The position numbers and the translations under genes are program-made. From Pedobacter frigiditerrae (GTDB lineage Bacteria > Bacteroidota > Bacteroidia > Sphingobacteriales > Sphingobacteriaceae): a DNA stretch of 64,000 nt. The notes beneath the pieces are model-generated. The model worked only from the letters and a program-made list of their open reading frames with translations. It ran no database searches and was not told where the DNA came from. Below, piece by piece: positions 34,290 through 42,080 of the stretch. The stretch spans positions 744,001 to 808,000 of the forward strand of contig NZ_JAVTSS010000002.1 of assembly GCF_032678705.1 (NCBI RefSeq), read 5' to 3'. Every line of letters begins with the position of its first letter. Position 1 is the stretch's first letter.

Positions 34290-34318
34290 ATGCAAAATTG
34301 AAAATTCGTTTTTTATGA

Positions 34319-34335
34319 ACACGCCACAGGCGTGC
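34319..34335 (-). repeat. REP hairpin, right of RAYT
   Basis: ACACGCCACAGGCGTGC is the exact reverse complement of the 17 bases at 33695-33711. Confidence 0.9.
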
Positions 34336-34465
34336 ACAAGCCTTGATGTTTCATTTTACAAATCCCTTTTATCTTTAGTCTGAGCTACACTCCGTTAATA
34401 GCTCCAAAATCAAAATTCATTCACTAAATAGATTAAAATTCTTATTTTGCTAGCAAATCATAAAA

Positions 34466-34714
34466 ATGAAAGCTCTCCTTAAATCAATTTTATTAACTTC
34501 TGGATTGCTAATTGCAATTATTAACCCTCTTTTTGCTCATGACACTGAGGTATCAAACACTGTAATTGGGAATGGAATTGGAATGGGTAGCGCACTTGCT
34601 ATTGCTATCTGTTGGACAAGAACAAAATCAGTGCTTACCACCATAATTGCAGGTTTCTTTGGCTGGTTATTCGTAATCTATTATCTGTTAACAAGAGATA
34701 AAGCAGAACAATAA
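34466..34714 (+). CDS. Small membrane protein, hypothetical
   Basis: 82 residues: a signal-like N-terminus (MKALLKSILLTSGLLIAIINPLFA, AHD cleavage site), a Gly-rich helix (NGIGMGSALAIAICW, about 36-50) and a final helix (TTIIAGFFGWLFVIYYLL) before a charged end. Probably an inner-membrane protein with two helices; role unknown. It ends 6 bp from the convergent small gene at 34721. Confidence 0.7.
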   Translation: MKALLKSILLTSGLLIAIINPLFAHDTEVSNTVIGNGIGMGSALAIAICWTRTKSVLTTIIAGFFGWLFVIYYLLTRDKAEQ

Positions 34715-34720
34715 CTCAAA

Positions 34721-34951
34721 CTAATCTCTCTTCATATACCTATCAATCAACCTGCCCACATCCTCTACTTCTTTATTCTCCTCTAAAATTGGTTCATCAG
34801 TTTTGTAGTCGATGCGCATCCATTTATTGTTTTTGTTGCGAAGTATTTGCATATACTCTGTATCAAACTTAAAGATGGTAAATGTACTTCCCTCTTCTGG
34901 GATGACTTCGTAAATGATGCCGTTTACCTTGATGTAGAATGATTCGTCCAT
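34721..34951 (-). CDS. Small hypothetical protein, paralogue of the one at 36060
   Basis: A 76-residue acidic soluble protein I cannot name. It aligns over its whole length with the 86-residue protein on the other side of the phosphoesterase: F-I-x-Y-V-P-E, TFTIFK against TYVIFK, EYMQI against EYVQI, then W, D, T and P, and a final IDRY against IEAY. The two genes bracket the phosphoesterase in the same operon, this one starting 5 bp after its stop. Confidence 0.75.
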   Translation of the reverse strand: MDESFYIKVNGIIYEVIPEEGSTFTIFKFDTEYMQILRNKNNKWMRIDYKTDEPILEENKEVEDVGRLIDRYMKRD

Positions 34952-34956
34952 ATTTC

Positions 34957-36045
34957 TTAAACTTCGGTAATTAAAGTTGATAAATCAGCTTCTTCCAAAA
35001 CAATTCTTATAGACTCCTTGGCATTGTTGTATTCCCATTTAATTAGTCGGATTTTGCCTTCAGTAATTTCGATTCCCGTAATATCTCCATCACTAAAACA
35101 ACAACAGCCGCTGTTAAAATAATTAGATTTTAATGCAGTGAAATTTGGCATTTCTGCACCGTAAATTCTTTCTTTTCGCATTTGTTTTCCAATCTTTTCA
35201 ATTGAAGATTCATCCTTATTCTTCCTTGCATAATCTAAATTGATATATAGCCTTTCTAAATGTGTTAAGGAGTTAAAAACTGGTTGATGTGTATGACCAG
35301 TTATCAAAACTGATTGTTGTGCAGCAGCCCACTCATACATGAACTGGTTATGTTTAGATTTGAGCTGATTATTAAATGCTGGCGTATTCGGATTTACCTG
35401 GAGATAAGCTTGTAACGGAGCCCAAACATTAGAAACAAACCATTTGCTAAACCAATTTCCATCGCTCTGCAAATCGCCTTGATGGCCATGGGTTAAGAAG
35501 ATTTGCAATTGATTATTGCCAATTAACGTTTGAAGTATTAATCCCTCATAGATTTTAACTTTCGAACCGTAGATTTTCTCTAGCTGAAAAGACGCCAATG
35601 GATCGTTATCCCAATACAAATCATGGTTTCCGAATATTTTGATGAAGGCGTCTCTTTTCAGAAATTCTGTTTCGAGAATGAAAGTGTCTTTATTATGTTT
35701 TTTAACCGCTTCTAAAGAATTTTCCCATAACTCTTCGCTATCGCCTAAACTAACCAATGTAAAGTTTTGCAGGTTATAATGAGCTAAAGCAGCGACGTAA
35801 TTCTTCCTGCCGAAATTAAAATCGTCTGCATAGTTTTTTGCTCCCTTATGCTGGTCAGAAAAGATAATATAAGGCTGCTTATCATGAAAATCTAGCAACA
35901 ATCCTTTCTTACCAGGATGAGTAATAATATGGTTAAAAAGATTTGTGAGCGCTTCATGAACACGCTCTTTTTTGGGATTGGATGCGTATTTATTCGCCAT
36001 TCTGATAACGAACGCCCCAAATAGTTTTTTTAATAATTTACGCAT
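34957..36045 (-). CDS. Calcineurin-like metallophosphoesterase
   Basis: A 362-residue soluble phosphoesterase. The metal-binding motifs follow the family order: IIFSDQHKG (Asp64, His66), LVSLGDSEELWE, KIFGNHDLYWD, THGHQGD and LITGHTHQPVF. No signal peptide or helix is visible, so it is probably cytoplasmic. The substrate is unknown. It is the middle gene of a three-gene unit whose outer genes are paralogues, with gaps of 14 and 5 bp, suggesting that the small proteins act with it. Confidence 0.9.
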   Translation of the reverse strand: MRKLLKKLFGAFVIRMANKYASNPKKERVHEALTNLFNHIITHPGKKGLLLDFHDKQPYIIFSDQHKGAKNYADDFNFGRKNYVAALAHYNLQNFTLVSLGDSEELWENSLEAVKKHNKDTFILETEFLKRDAFIKIFGNHDLYWDNDPLASFQLEKIYGSKVKIYEGLILQTLIGNNQLQIFLTHGHQGDLQSDGNWFSKWFVSNVWAPLQAYLQVNPNTPAFNNQLKSKHNQFMYEWAAAQQSVLITGHTHQPVFNSLTHLERLYINLDYARKNKDESSIEKIGKQMRKERIYGAEMPNFTALKSNYFNSGCCCFSDGDITGIEITEGKIRLIKWEYNNAKESIRIVLEEADLSTLITEV

Positions 36046-36059
36046 CCAGCCCTGCTAAC

Positions 36060-36320
36060 TTAATCTAAATCCTCGTCTTCTTCCTCTTCTTCAGGATTTG
36101 CTATATAAGCTTCAATTTGCTTTCCTATTTGATTAATTTCTTCATCATAATCAAATAATGGTAAAGCTGTTTCCTTATCAAACTTTAGCCATTGCTCGGC
36201 TGTATCTTTCTGAATTTGTACATATTCTTTTCCATCTTTAAAGATAACGTAAGTATCATTTCCCTCTGGAAAAACGGCGTAATTTATATCTCCTATTTCT
36301 ATATCAAATGGTTGTATCAT
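36060..36320 (-). CDS. Small acidic hypothetical protein, paralogue of the one at 34721
   Basis: 86 residues from MIQPFDIEIGDINYAVFPEG (an ATG 27 bp upstream is also open but adds a poor N-terminus). It shares the pattern of the 76-residue protein at 34721-34951 and adds an acidic C-terminal tail (EEEEEDEDLD). No domain is recognised. First gene of the unit small-phosphoesterase-small. Confidence 0.75.
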   Translation of the reverse strand: MIQPFDIEIGDINYAVFPEGNDTYVIFKDGKEYVQIQKDTAEQWLKFDKETALPLFDYDEEINQIGKQIEAYIANPEEEEEDEDLD

Positions 36321-36384
36321 ATTCTTTTGTTGATAGTTTATAGACAATGGACCATGGACTATTAACCATAGACCATCAACCTTG

Positions 36385-36957
36385 TTAATTCTTTAACTCT
36401 TTTAATTGTTTAATAAATGCTATAAATTTCGGGTTTGAATAATTTGCGGCTCCTACTTCATTAAATGAAATTCTTCCCTTCTTATCAAACACAATTGTTG
36501 TTGGTAAGGAGCCTTTAAATAACTCTCTTGGTAATTCGCTTGCAAAAGTATACACAGGCATTTGGTAACTTCTTTTATCCATATAAGTCTGTGCCTTGGA
36601 GAAATCGCCATCAGCATCAATCATTAAAAAGACAATATCGGCATCGTTTTTAAATTGTTGATGTAATTTATTTATCGAAGGCATTTCTGCCAAACAAGGA
36701 GGACACCAAGTTGCCCAAAAATTAATAAAAACAACTTTACCTTTTAATTCATTCAAATTAACAACTTTCCCTTTTGCATCTTTAAATTTAATTTGAGATA
36801 AATCTGGTGTGGCGGGTAATTTTTCGGCATTTACATCGGGTTTAAACAACCCTATTTCCATTAGTCCTCGTATCATAAATGCCTTTACTGGAGGCACAAA
36901 AAGCACCACCAATATTAGGATTACAAAAAGGACATTACCAATTATTTTTTTACTCAT
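36385..36957 (-). CDS. TlpA-like thiol-disulfide reductase
   Basis: A 190-residue membrane-anchored thioredoxin fold facing the periplasm. One N-terminal helix (about 7-25), then a redoxin domain with ELKGKVVFINFWATWCPPC (active-site Cys85 and Cys88), FLMIDADGD and SLPTTIVFDKKG with the cis-Pro. Start ATG 36957 lies one base after the stop of the upstream barrel gene, so the two are one unit. Likely role: reduction of disulfides in the envelope; partner unknown. Confidence 0.9.
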   Translation of the reverse strand: MSKKIIGNVLFVILILVVLFVPPVKAFMIRGLMEIGLFKPDVNAEKLPATPDLSQIKFKDAKGKVVNLNELKGKVVFINFWATWCPPCLAEMPSINKLHQQFKNDADIVFLMIDADGDFSKAQTYMDKRSYQMPVYTFASELPRELFKGSLPTTIVFDKKGRISFNEVGAANYSNPKFIAFIKQLKELKN

Positions 36958-36958
36958 T

Positions 36959-39799
36959 TTAGTCTGCATCAACCCTAAAGTTTCTTCCTCCAAAGTTAGA
37001 GATGTTATAACTCAATCCAAATGTAAAAACTCTAGTAATTTGATTCGTTCTACTATCGATTATCGAATTGCCAGAAACATAACGAGCTAAGTTATTTCCC
37101 TGATTTAACAAATCATTGGCATTAATGTTCAAACTTAATGATTGAGATTTAAAAAACGACTTGCTTAAATTTGCATTTAACAACAATGGGTTTGTATTTG
37201 CCAAAGAGTAACCCGAATTTATCCTTTTGCTACCATTAAAGCCTACACGATAACTTTTTTTAATTGTTGCTTGAGCAGACAATGACATGTCTAAGCTTCT
37301 AACATTTCTATTGGTGGCGTTGTTGAAATCGGAGTTGTTTACACTCATGTTGTAATTCATATTTGCATAAACTGAAAGTTTCTTCAATCTCAAAGAGCTA
37401 TTAAAGCCCGTTCTAAAATTGTGGGTCTTAAAAAAATTAGCCCCAGTTATTTGTCCTAGGTTGGCTAGAGCTACATCATTAAATTGATTAGCGTTTATAG
37501 AATTGTTGTTAGAGCTAAAACCATAGCTTGCATTGGCATTAATTCCAAATTTTTTCAGGTTAAACGAGGCGTTGATATTCTGCGAAATATTTACCCCCTT
37601 ATTAAAACTTTTAATATTGTTAATGAATACCGCTCTGTTCGAAAGTCCGATATTACCGCCATAGGAGATAGAAAATTTATTCTTTTTAATGGGAACATTT
37701 AATACATAATTACTTCCAGCATTGTAGGTACCGTTAACATTTTCGAACCTTGTTTCTTGCTTTAAGCTATTTAAAGTATCAGGAATTAAAACCACATTAT
37801 TTACGATTTCATTTTGAGTAGTCGCAAAGCTTAATCCGGTTTGTACCGAAACTCCAGACTTCGTATGCACGTAATTAAAACTTGATGAAACATTATGGCT
37901 AAACGATGGCTTTAAGTTCGGATTGCCAACCACAATATTCTGTAAATTTTGAGTGTTTCTAATCGGCTGTAATTGATAGGCTGTTGGGCTATTATTATTG
38001 CCACTATAATTAACAGAGACTGTTTTCCCTTTACTTATCGTTCTACTTAAATTAATGTTTGGCGAATAGTTGAGGTTATTATTGTTTATTTTTCGATTTA
38101 GGTTGATGTAGTTACTGCTCATAAAAGTTGGCCTTAAGTTGAGACCAAAATTGTACCTCATCTTTTTATTGTTGAAATTGTAATTAATTCCCAAAAGTTG
38201 ATTGATGAACACCGAACTGGATTGGGTGCTTAGCGTATCAACGTATCTAGCCTGATTGTTAAGGTTGTCAAAAACAAACGTAGAAACATCGCTATTGCTT
38301 CGTCCAAAAGAACCATTATAGTTGAAATTTAGGCTTTGTCTGGCCAAGCTATCCTTTAGCTTTTTCAAGCCCAAACTAAAGCTAATTCCATAATTAAAGT
38401 TTAAGCTATTTCCTGTTGTAATTAAATTCCTGTTCAATACAGAATCCTTTTCTAAAACCTGTGTTAACTTATCATAATAAAGTGTATTTGTATTTATAAT
38501 TCTATCCGAATTATTTGAAGAAGTGGAAATTCCCACATTGGCAGATAAGCTATTTCTTTTGTTCTTTAATATTTTAGAGAAGTTTAAGCTAGCATTAATT
38601 CTTGGCGATTTATTGGTAGACTGATTAAAATTTTTGTTGTCTTGCTTAATTACCCCTGACTGGTTATTGATAGAAGAACTGATATTATTGCCATTATTAT
38701 AGGAAGCCCCAATATTTCCATTTAGGTATATTTTTTTGTTATTAAAGTTAAAATTGCTGTTTAAGTTATGGTTGTTGTTTTTGTTTTCTCCATTACTGGA
38801 TGAGTTGTTGTAAAACGTACCCAACGGATTTAAGGTCTCTACTGATTGCTCATTAGCAAAGGCAGAACTATTGTTTCCACCATTATAATTAACTCCAAAA
38901 TTCCCATTCTTTCCCCATTTATCATTGTGGGATAATACCAAACCTTTGTTTTGAGTTTTACCAGCACCATTATTTGATGTCCCATAATTTAGGCCCGCTG
39001 TGCTTTGTTTATTATCGCTCCATAAATTAATATTTGCACCACTGCCCATTTGGTCATTTGTACCACCGTTAATGTTAAGCGAACCAAATTTCCCTTTGTT
39101 CATACCTGGCTTGGTTACTATGTTTAACATTTTAGCAGGTTCGCCAATCTTAATTCCTGTAAAGTTTGCTTCATCGCCAAAGTCATCTATGATTTGAATT
39201 TTAGAAACAATTCCTGCTGGAAGTTTACCTATAAAGTCTTTAATGTTATTGGTAAAGAAATCTTTTCCATTAATCCGCAGCTTAACCATTTCTTTTCCCA
39301 TCGTTTTCACGTTGTATTCGTCATCCACTTCTAATCCAGGGAACTGCTTTATTAAATCAGCCACGTTATCACCTTCCATAACCCGATAAGCCGCCGCATT
39401 ATACTCAACGGTGTCTTGCATAATCCTGATGGGATTTGGCTTTGCTTTAATAACAACCTCTTTGAGGGTATTTGAAGAGAATTTGAGGGCGATGTCTTTG
39501 AGCTCCAGTTGTTTTTCTTTACCGAAGGAATAGTTCTTGTTAAAGGATTGATAACCCATCAATTCAACCTTTATCGAGAAAGAATCTGATTTTATCTTCG
39601 TAAAGCTGAAATAGCCTTCTTCATCTGTAGTAGTTCTTAATGTATCACTACCCATTATTAGCAATACAGGCGCATCGCTTACTGCAGTTTTACTGGTGTC
39701 GTTAACAAAGCCACTAACTCGTTTATTGCTTTGCGCCAACAGTGTTGTTGTGCATAAAGACAATAGCAATAGCAGAAAAAAGGAGTAGCGTTTTTTCAA
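36959..39799 (-). CDS. Outer-membrane beta-barrel protein, CarboxypepD_reg, TTG start
   Basis: 946 residues with a signal peptide, a CarboxypepD_reg-like domain (about 26-110), a plug with EGDNVADLIKQFPGLEVDDE and VKLRINGKDFFTNN, and a very Asn/Ser-rich barrel of the OMP_b-brl_3 kind. The start is TTG: the frame has no ATG between an upstream stop and the mature protein, and TTG 39797-39799 gives a normal signal peptide (MKKRYSFFLLLLLSL when read from Met). A TAnnTTTG box lies 20 nt upstream. Followed after one base by the TlpA-like gene. Confidence 0.88.
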   Translation of the reverse strand: MKKRYSFFLLLLLSLCTTTLLAQSNKRVSGFVNDTSKTAVSDAPVLLIMGSDTLRTTTDEEGYFSFTKIKSDSFSIKVELMGYQSFNKNYSFGKEKQLELKDIALKFSSNTLKEVVIKAKPNPIRIMQDTVEYNAAAYRVMEGDNVADLIKQFPGLEVDDEYNVKTMGKEMVKLRINGKDFFTNNIKDFIGKLPAGIVSKIQIIDDFGDEANFTGIKIGEPAKMLNIVTKPGMNKGKFGSLNINGGTNDQMGSGANINLWSDNKQSTAGLNYGTSNNGAGKTQNKGLVLSHNDKWGKNGNFGVNYNGGNNSSAFANEQSVETLNPLGTFYNNSSSNGENKNNNHNLNSNFNFNNKKIYLNGNIGASYNNGNNISSSINNQSGVIKQDNKNFNQSTNKSPRINASLNFSKILKNKRNSLSANVGISTSSNNSDRIINTNTLYYDKLTQVLEKDSVLNRNLITTGNSLNFNYGISFSLGLKKLKDSLARQSLNFNYNGSFGRSNSDVSTFVFDNLNNQARYVDTLSTQSSSVFINQLLGINYNFNNKKMRYNFGLNLRPTFMSSNYINLNRKINNNNLNYSPNINLSRTISKGKTVSVNYSGNNNSPTAYQLQPIRNTQNLQNIVVGNPNLKPSFSHNVSSSFNYVHTKSGVSVQTGLSFATTQNEIVNNVVLIPDTLNSLKQETRFENVNGTYNAGSNYVLNVPIKKNKFSISYGGNIGLSNRAVFINNIKSFNKGVNISQNINASFNLKKFGINANASYGFSSNNNSINANQFNDVALANLGQITGANFFKTHNFRTGFNSSLRLKKLSVYANMNYNMSVNNSDFNNATNRNVRSLDMSLSAQATIKKSYRVGFNGSKRINSGYSLANTNPLLLNANLSKSFFKSQSLSLNINANDLLNQGNNLARYVSGNSIIDSRTNQITRVFTFGLSYNISNFGGRNFRVDAD

Positions 39800-39819
39800 G
39801 AGATGATGGTTTCCTTTTA

Positions 39820-39827
39820 CAAACTTA
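39820..39827 (-). promoter_or_regulatory. Promoter -7 box for the barrel gene
   Basis: Reverse-strand TAAGTTTG matches TAnnTTTG, 20 nt before the TTG start, and so supports that start. Confidence 0.55.
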
Positions 39828-39939
39828 ATTTTTAGTTTTCAGCATCTTGCATCTTTTACAAAATTTAACTAAAACTTTAAGTTAGATTAGATAAACAATC
39901 ATTTTCCATAAATAAATTTACAGAAATATAAAGTATTAA

Positions 39940-39970
39940 AAAGAGCCAACCGTTTATAGATTGGCTCTTT
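39940..39970 (-). terminator. Terminator after the DUF4397 gene
   Basis: Perfect 10-bp stem AAAGAGCCAA (39940-39949) and TTGGCTCTTT (39961-39970), with T residues following on the reverse strand. Confidence 0.9.
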
Positions 39971-39977
39971 GGATTTG

Positions 39978-40670
39978 CTATTTGTGTGTAAATATAGCCG
40001 CTCCGAATTTAGTAGCATCAGCAGTTGCTTTAAGCCCTTTAGCATAAATGGTATAAACCTTTCCCGCTTCAATTTTAACATCGGCCAAAACAACTTCATT
40101 GGCTCCTGTTGTTTTGTTTTTAATGTTAAAAGTTACTTTTTCTGCAGCATCAATAGATTCGAAAGTAGAATATTCTTTGAATGCTTTATTGGTAAATAAA
40201 TCTGTCGCACTACCTGCAATTGCTAAATTTAAAGCTTCAGCATCAGGACTTAAATTAACAAAACGGATTCTGGCTTTTCCTGTAGCCGGCTGTGTAAAAT
40301 CATCTTTTAAGAAAAGGAAGTTGATGTTTTCTAATTTATCAATAACAAATAACGAATAGCCTTCTTGTGGCTCAAGCGTAAATTCTTCTGTTTTTAAACT
40401 AGTTGTTGTACCAGTTTTTGTCACATCGAATTTTCTTTTGCCAGAATAAGCGTTTAAATAATCCATCTTTGTTCCGAAAGAAAAATCAGCCACGCTTATT
40501 TTAGTATTATTTATAAAAACATCTAGTTTTTCTGTTGTTGGTGATGCATGAATTACACTTATCCCAGATATTGCTGGCGGTGTGTAATCATCATTCTTTG
40601 AACAAGAAATTAATCCAAGTGAGAGAGCGGTTGCGGCAAGTAAAGCTTTGTAATTAAATGTAAATTTCAT
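39978..40670 (-). CDS. DUF4397 lipoprotein
   Basis: 230 residues, a lipoprotein signal with lipobox LISC (Cys23) followed by SKNDD, then a DUF4397 domain (ISGISVIHASPTTEKLDVFINNTKI, KARIRFVNLSPDAEALNLAI) made of two related beta-rich halves. Usually surface-exposed; function unknown. Single-gene unit ending in a strong terminator. Confidence 0.88.
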   Translation of the reverse strand: MKFTFNYKALLAATALSLGLISCSKNDDYTPPAISGISVIHASPTTEKLDVFINNTKISVADFSFGTKMDYLNAYSGKRKFDVTKTGTTTSLKTEEFTLEPQEGYSLFVIDKLENINFLFLKDDFTQPATGKARIRFVNLSPDAEALNLAIAGSATDLFTNKAFKEYSTFESIDAAEKVTFNIKNKTTGANEVVLADVKIEAGKVYTIYAKGLKATADATKFGAAIFTHK

Positions 40671-40767
40671 AATTAAATTTTAAGGGTGAATAATAGGTTA
40701 ATGGCCATCAACACTAAGAACCTATACGGAGGCAAAAAGCCAAACGCTACAACACCCCAAAAAATAA

Positions 40768-41988
40768 TTATCCTTTTTTTAATTCTATCACAGTAATTTC
40801 TGGCCAAATACCTACTCTGCCAGAAAACCCAATGAAGCCAAAACCACGATTTACATTTAAAAATCTGCCATTTTCTTCCTTAATTCCTGCCCAATGTTTA
40901 TACCTCAATTTTACCGGACTCCATTTTATGCCAAATGCTTCGATACCAAATTGCATCCCATGGGTATGGCCCGCTAATGTTAAATGGATTTTTGAAGGAT
41001 TGTTTTTTACTTGGGCTTCCCAGTGTGATGGATCATGAGAAAGCAAAACCTTAAATTCTTCTATTGTAGTTCCTTGTAAAGCTTTTTGCAAATCTCCTCG
41101 TTCGCCAAATCCTAAGCCCCAGTTTTCAATTCCGGCTAGAATTATTTTCTGACCGTCCTTATTTATTTCAACGTGTTCATCCAATAATAAACGGAAACCT
41201 AAATCTGAATGATATTTTTTAAGCTGCTGTAAATTTCCTCTTTTGATTAAGTCATTATCCCATTTTACATAGTCTCCATAATCGTGGTTACCTAAAACTG
41301 AAAATTGTCCGTACTTCGATTTTATTTGAGAGAAATGGCCAATCCACGGCTTAATTTCTTCAGCTTTGTTATTAACTAAATCTCCTGTAAACACAAACAA
41401 ATCTGATTGTTGCTCATTAATTAAATCAATTCCTTTTTGTACAGCCTTAGGATTGGTAAAACTTCCTGCGTGAACATCAGATATTTGAGTTATCGTGAAT
41501 CCATCAAAAGCTGATGGTAAATCCTTAAAAGTTAAAGTATGCTTAATTACTCTGTATGCATATTTGCCTTTAATTATTCCGTATAAAAACAATAAAATTG
41601 AGACAAAGAAAAGTCCAATTCCAAACTCAATCCAATAGGCATTTCTTGCTGGCATTAAAAAATCACTTTGTTTAATTAGATGAAATAAACCTGCTAAAAT
41701 TCTAAAAACATCATCCAAAAATAAATTGATGATAAAGATAAGTTCACTTACAAAAAGCATTAAAAAAGCATGGGTTGCAACTTTAAAAAACACTCCCATT
41801 CCTCTACTTTGTATGCCCTGAATTGCATAAAGCAATGCAAAAACATTTAGCAGAATAACCGACCAAAATACAGCGGGAACGTAAGATGCTGTTGCCACAA
41901 CTTGCAAGCCTCCTAACGCGTACCAATTCAGTAAAAGGAAAAGCGCTACAAAAATGCTTACTGGTAATAATTGAAATCTTCTTTTCAT
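40768..41988 (-). CDS. Membrane metallophosphoesterase (YkuE-like)
   Basis: 406 residues. Four membrane helices (about 7-24, 39-58, 69-91, 119-139) precede a calcineurin-like domain with QISDVHAGSF (Asp171, His173), FTGDLVNN, VLGNHDYGDY, LLSHDPSHW and LAGHTHGMQFG. The arrangement matches YkuE-type phosphoesterases of bacterial membranes; the substrate is unknown (UDP-sugar lipids have been proposed for relatives). It lies downstream of htpG, separated by a terminator. Confidence 0.9.
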   Translation of the reverse strand: MKRRFQLLPVSIFVALFLLLNWYALGGLQVVATASYVPAVFWSVILLNVFALLYAIQGIQSRGMGVFFKVATHAFLMLFVSELIFIINLFLDDVFRILAGLFHLIKQSDFLMPARNAYWIEFGIGLFFVSILLFLYGIIKGKYAYRVIKHTLTFKDLPSAFDGFTITQISDVHAGSFTNPKAVQKGIDLINEQQSDLFVFTGDLVNNKAEEIKPWIGHFSQIKSKYGQFSVLGNHDYGDYVKWDNDLIKRGNLQQLKKYHSDLGFRLLLDEHVEINKDGQKIILAGIENWGLGFGERGDLQKALQGTTIEEFKVLLSHDPSHWEAQVKNNPSKIHLTLAGHTHGMQFGIEAFGIKWSPVKLRYKHWAGIKEENGRFLNVNRGFGFIGFSGRVGIWPEITVIELKKG

Positions 41989-42002
41989 TATTTTAAAATT
42001 AA

Positions 42003-42034
42003 AAACCTCGTAGATTTTGAAACCTACGAGGTTT
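42003..42034 (-). terminator. Terminator after htpG
   Basis: Perfect 11-bp stem AAACCTCGTAG (42003-42013) and CTACGAGGTTT (42024-42034), with T's following on the reverse strand. Confidence 0.9.
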
Positions 42035-42054
42035 AATTGCTTTTTGAAACCTAC

Positions 42055-42080
42055 AAGTCCCCTTTGGGGATTTAGGGGAT
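42055..42080. repeat. CCCC-type intergenic repeat, copy 1
   Basis: AAGTCCCCTTTGGGGATTTA followed by GGGGAT; a close copy (AAGTCCCCATCAGGGGATTTA) lies at 59222-59246, upstream of rimM. CCCC/GGGG pairs as a short hairpin. Confidence 0.7.

Noticed and set aside
33601..34340. RAYT as a full insertion sequence with target duplications
   Set aside because: The flanking hairpins are REPs, not terminal inverted repeats of an IS, and no target duplication was seen.
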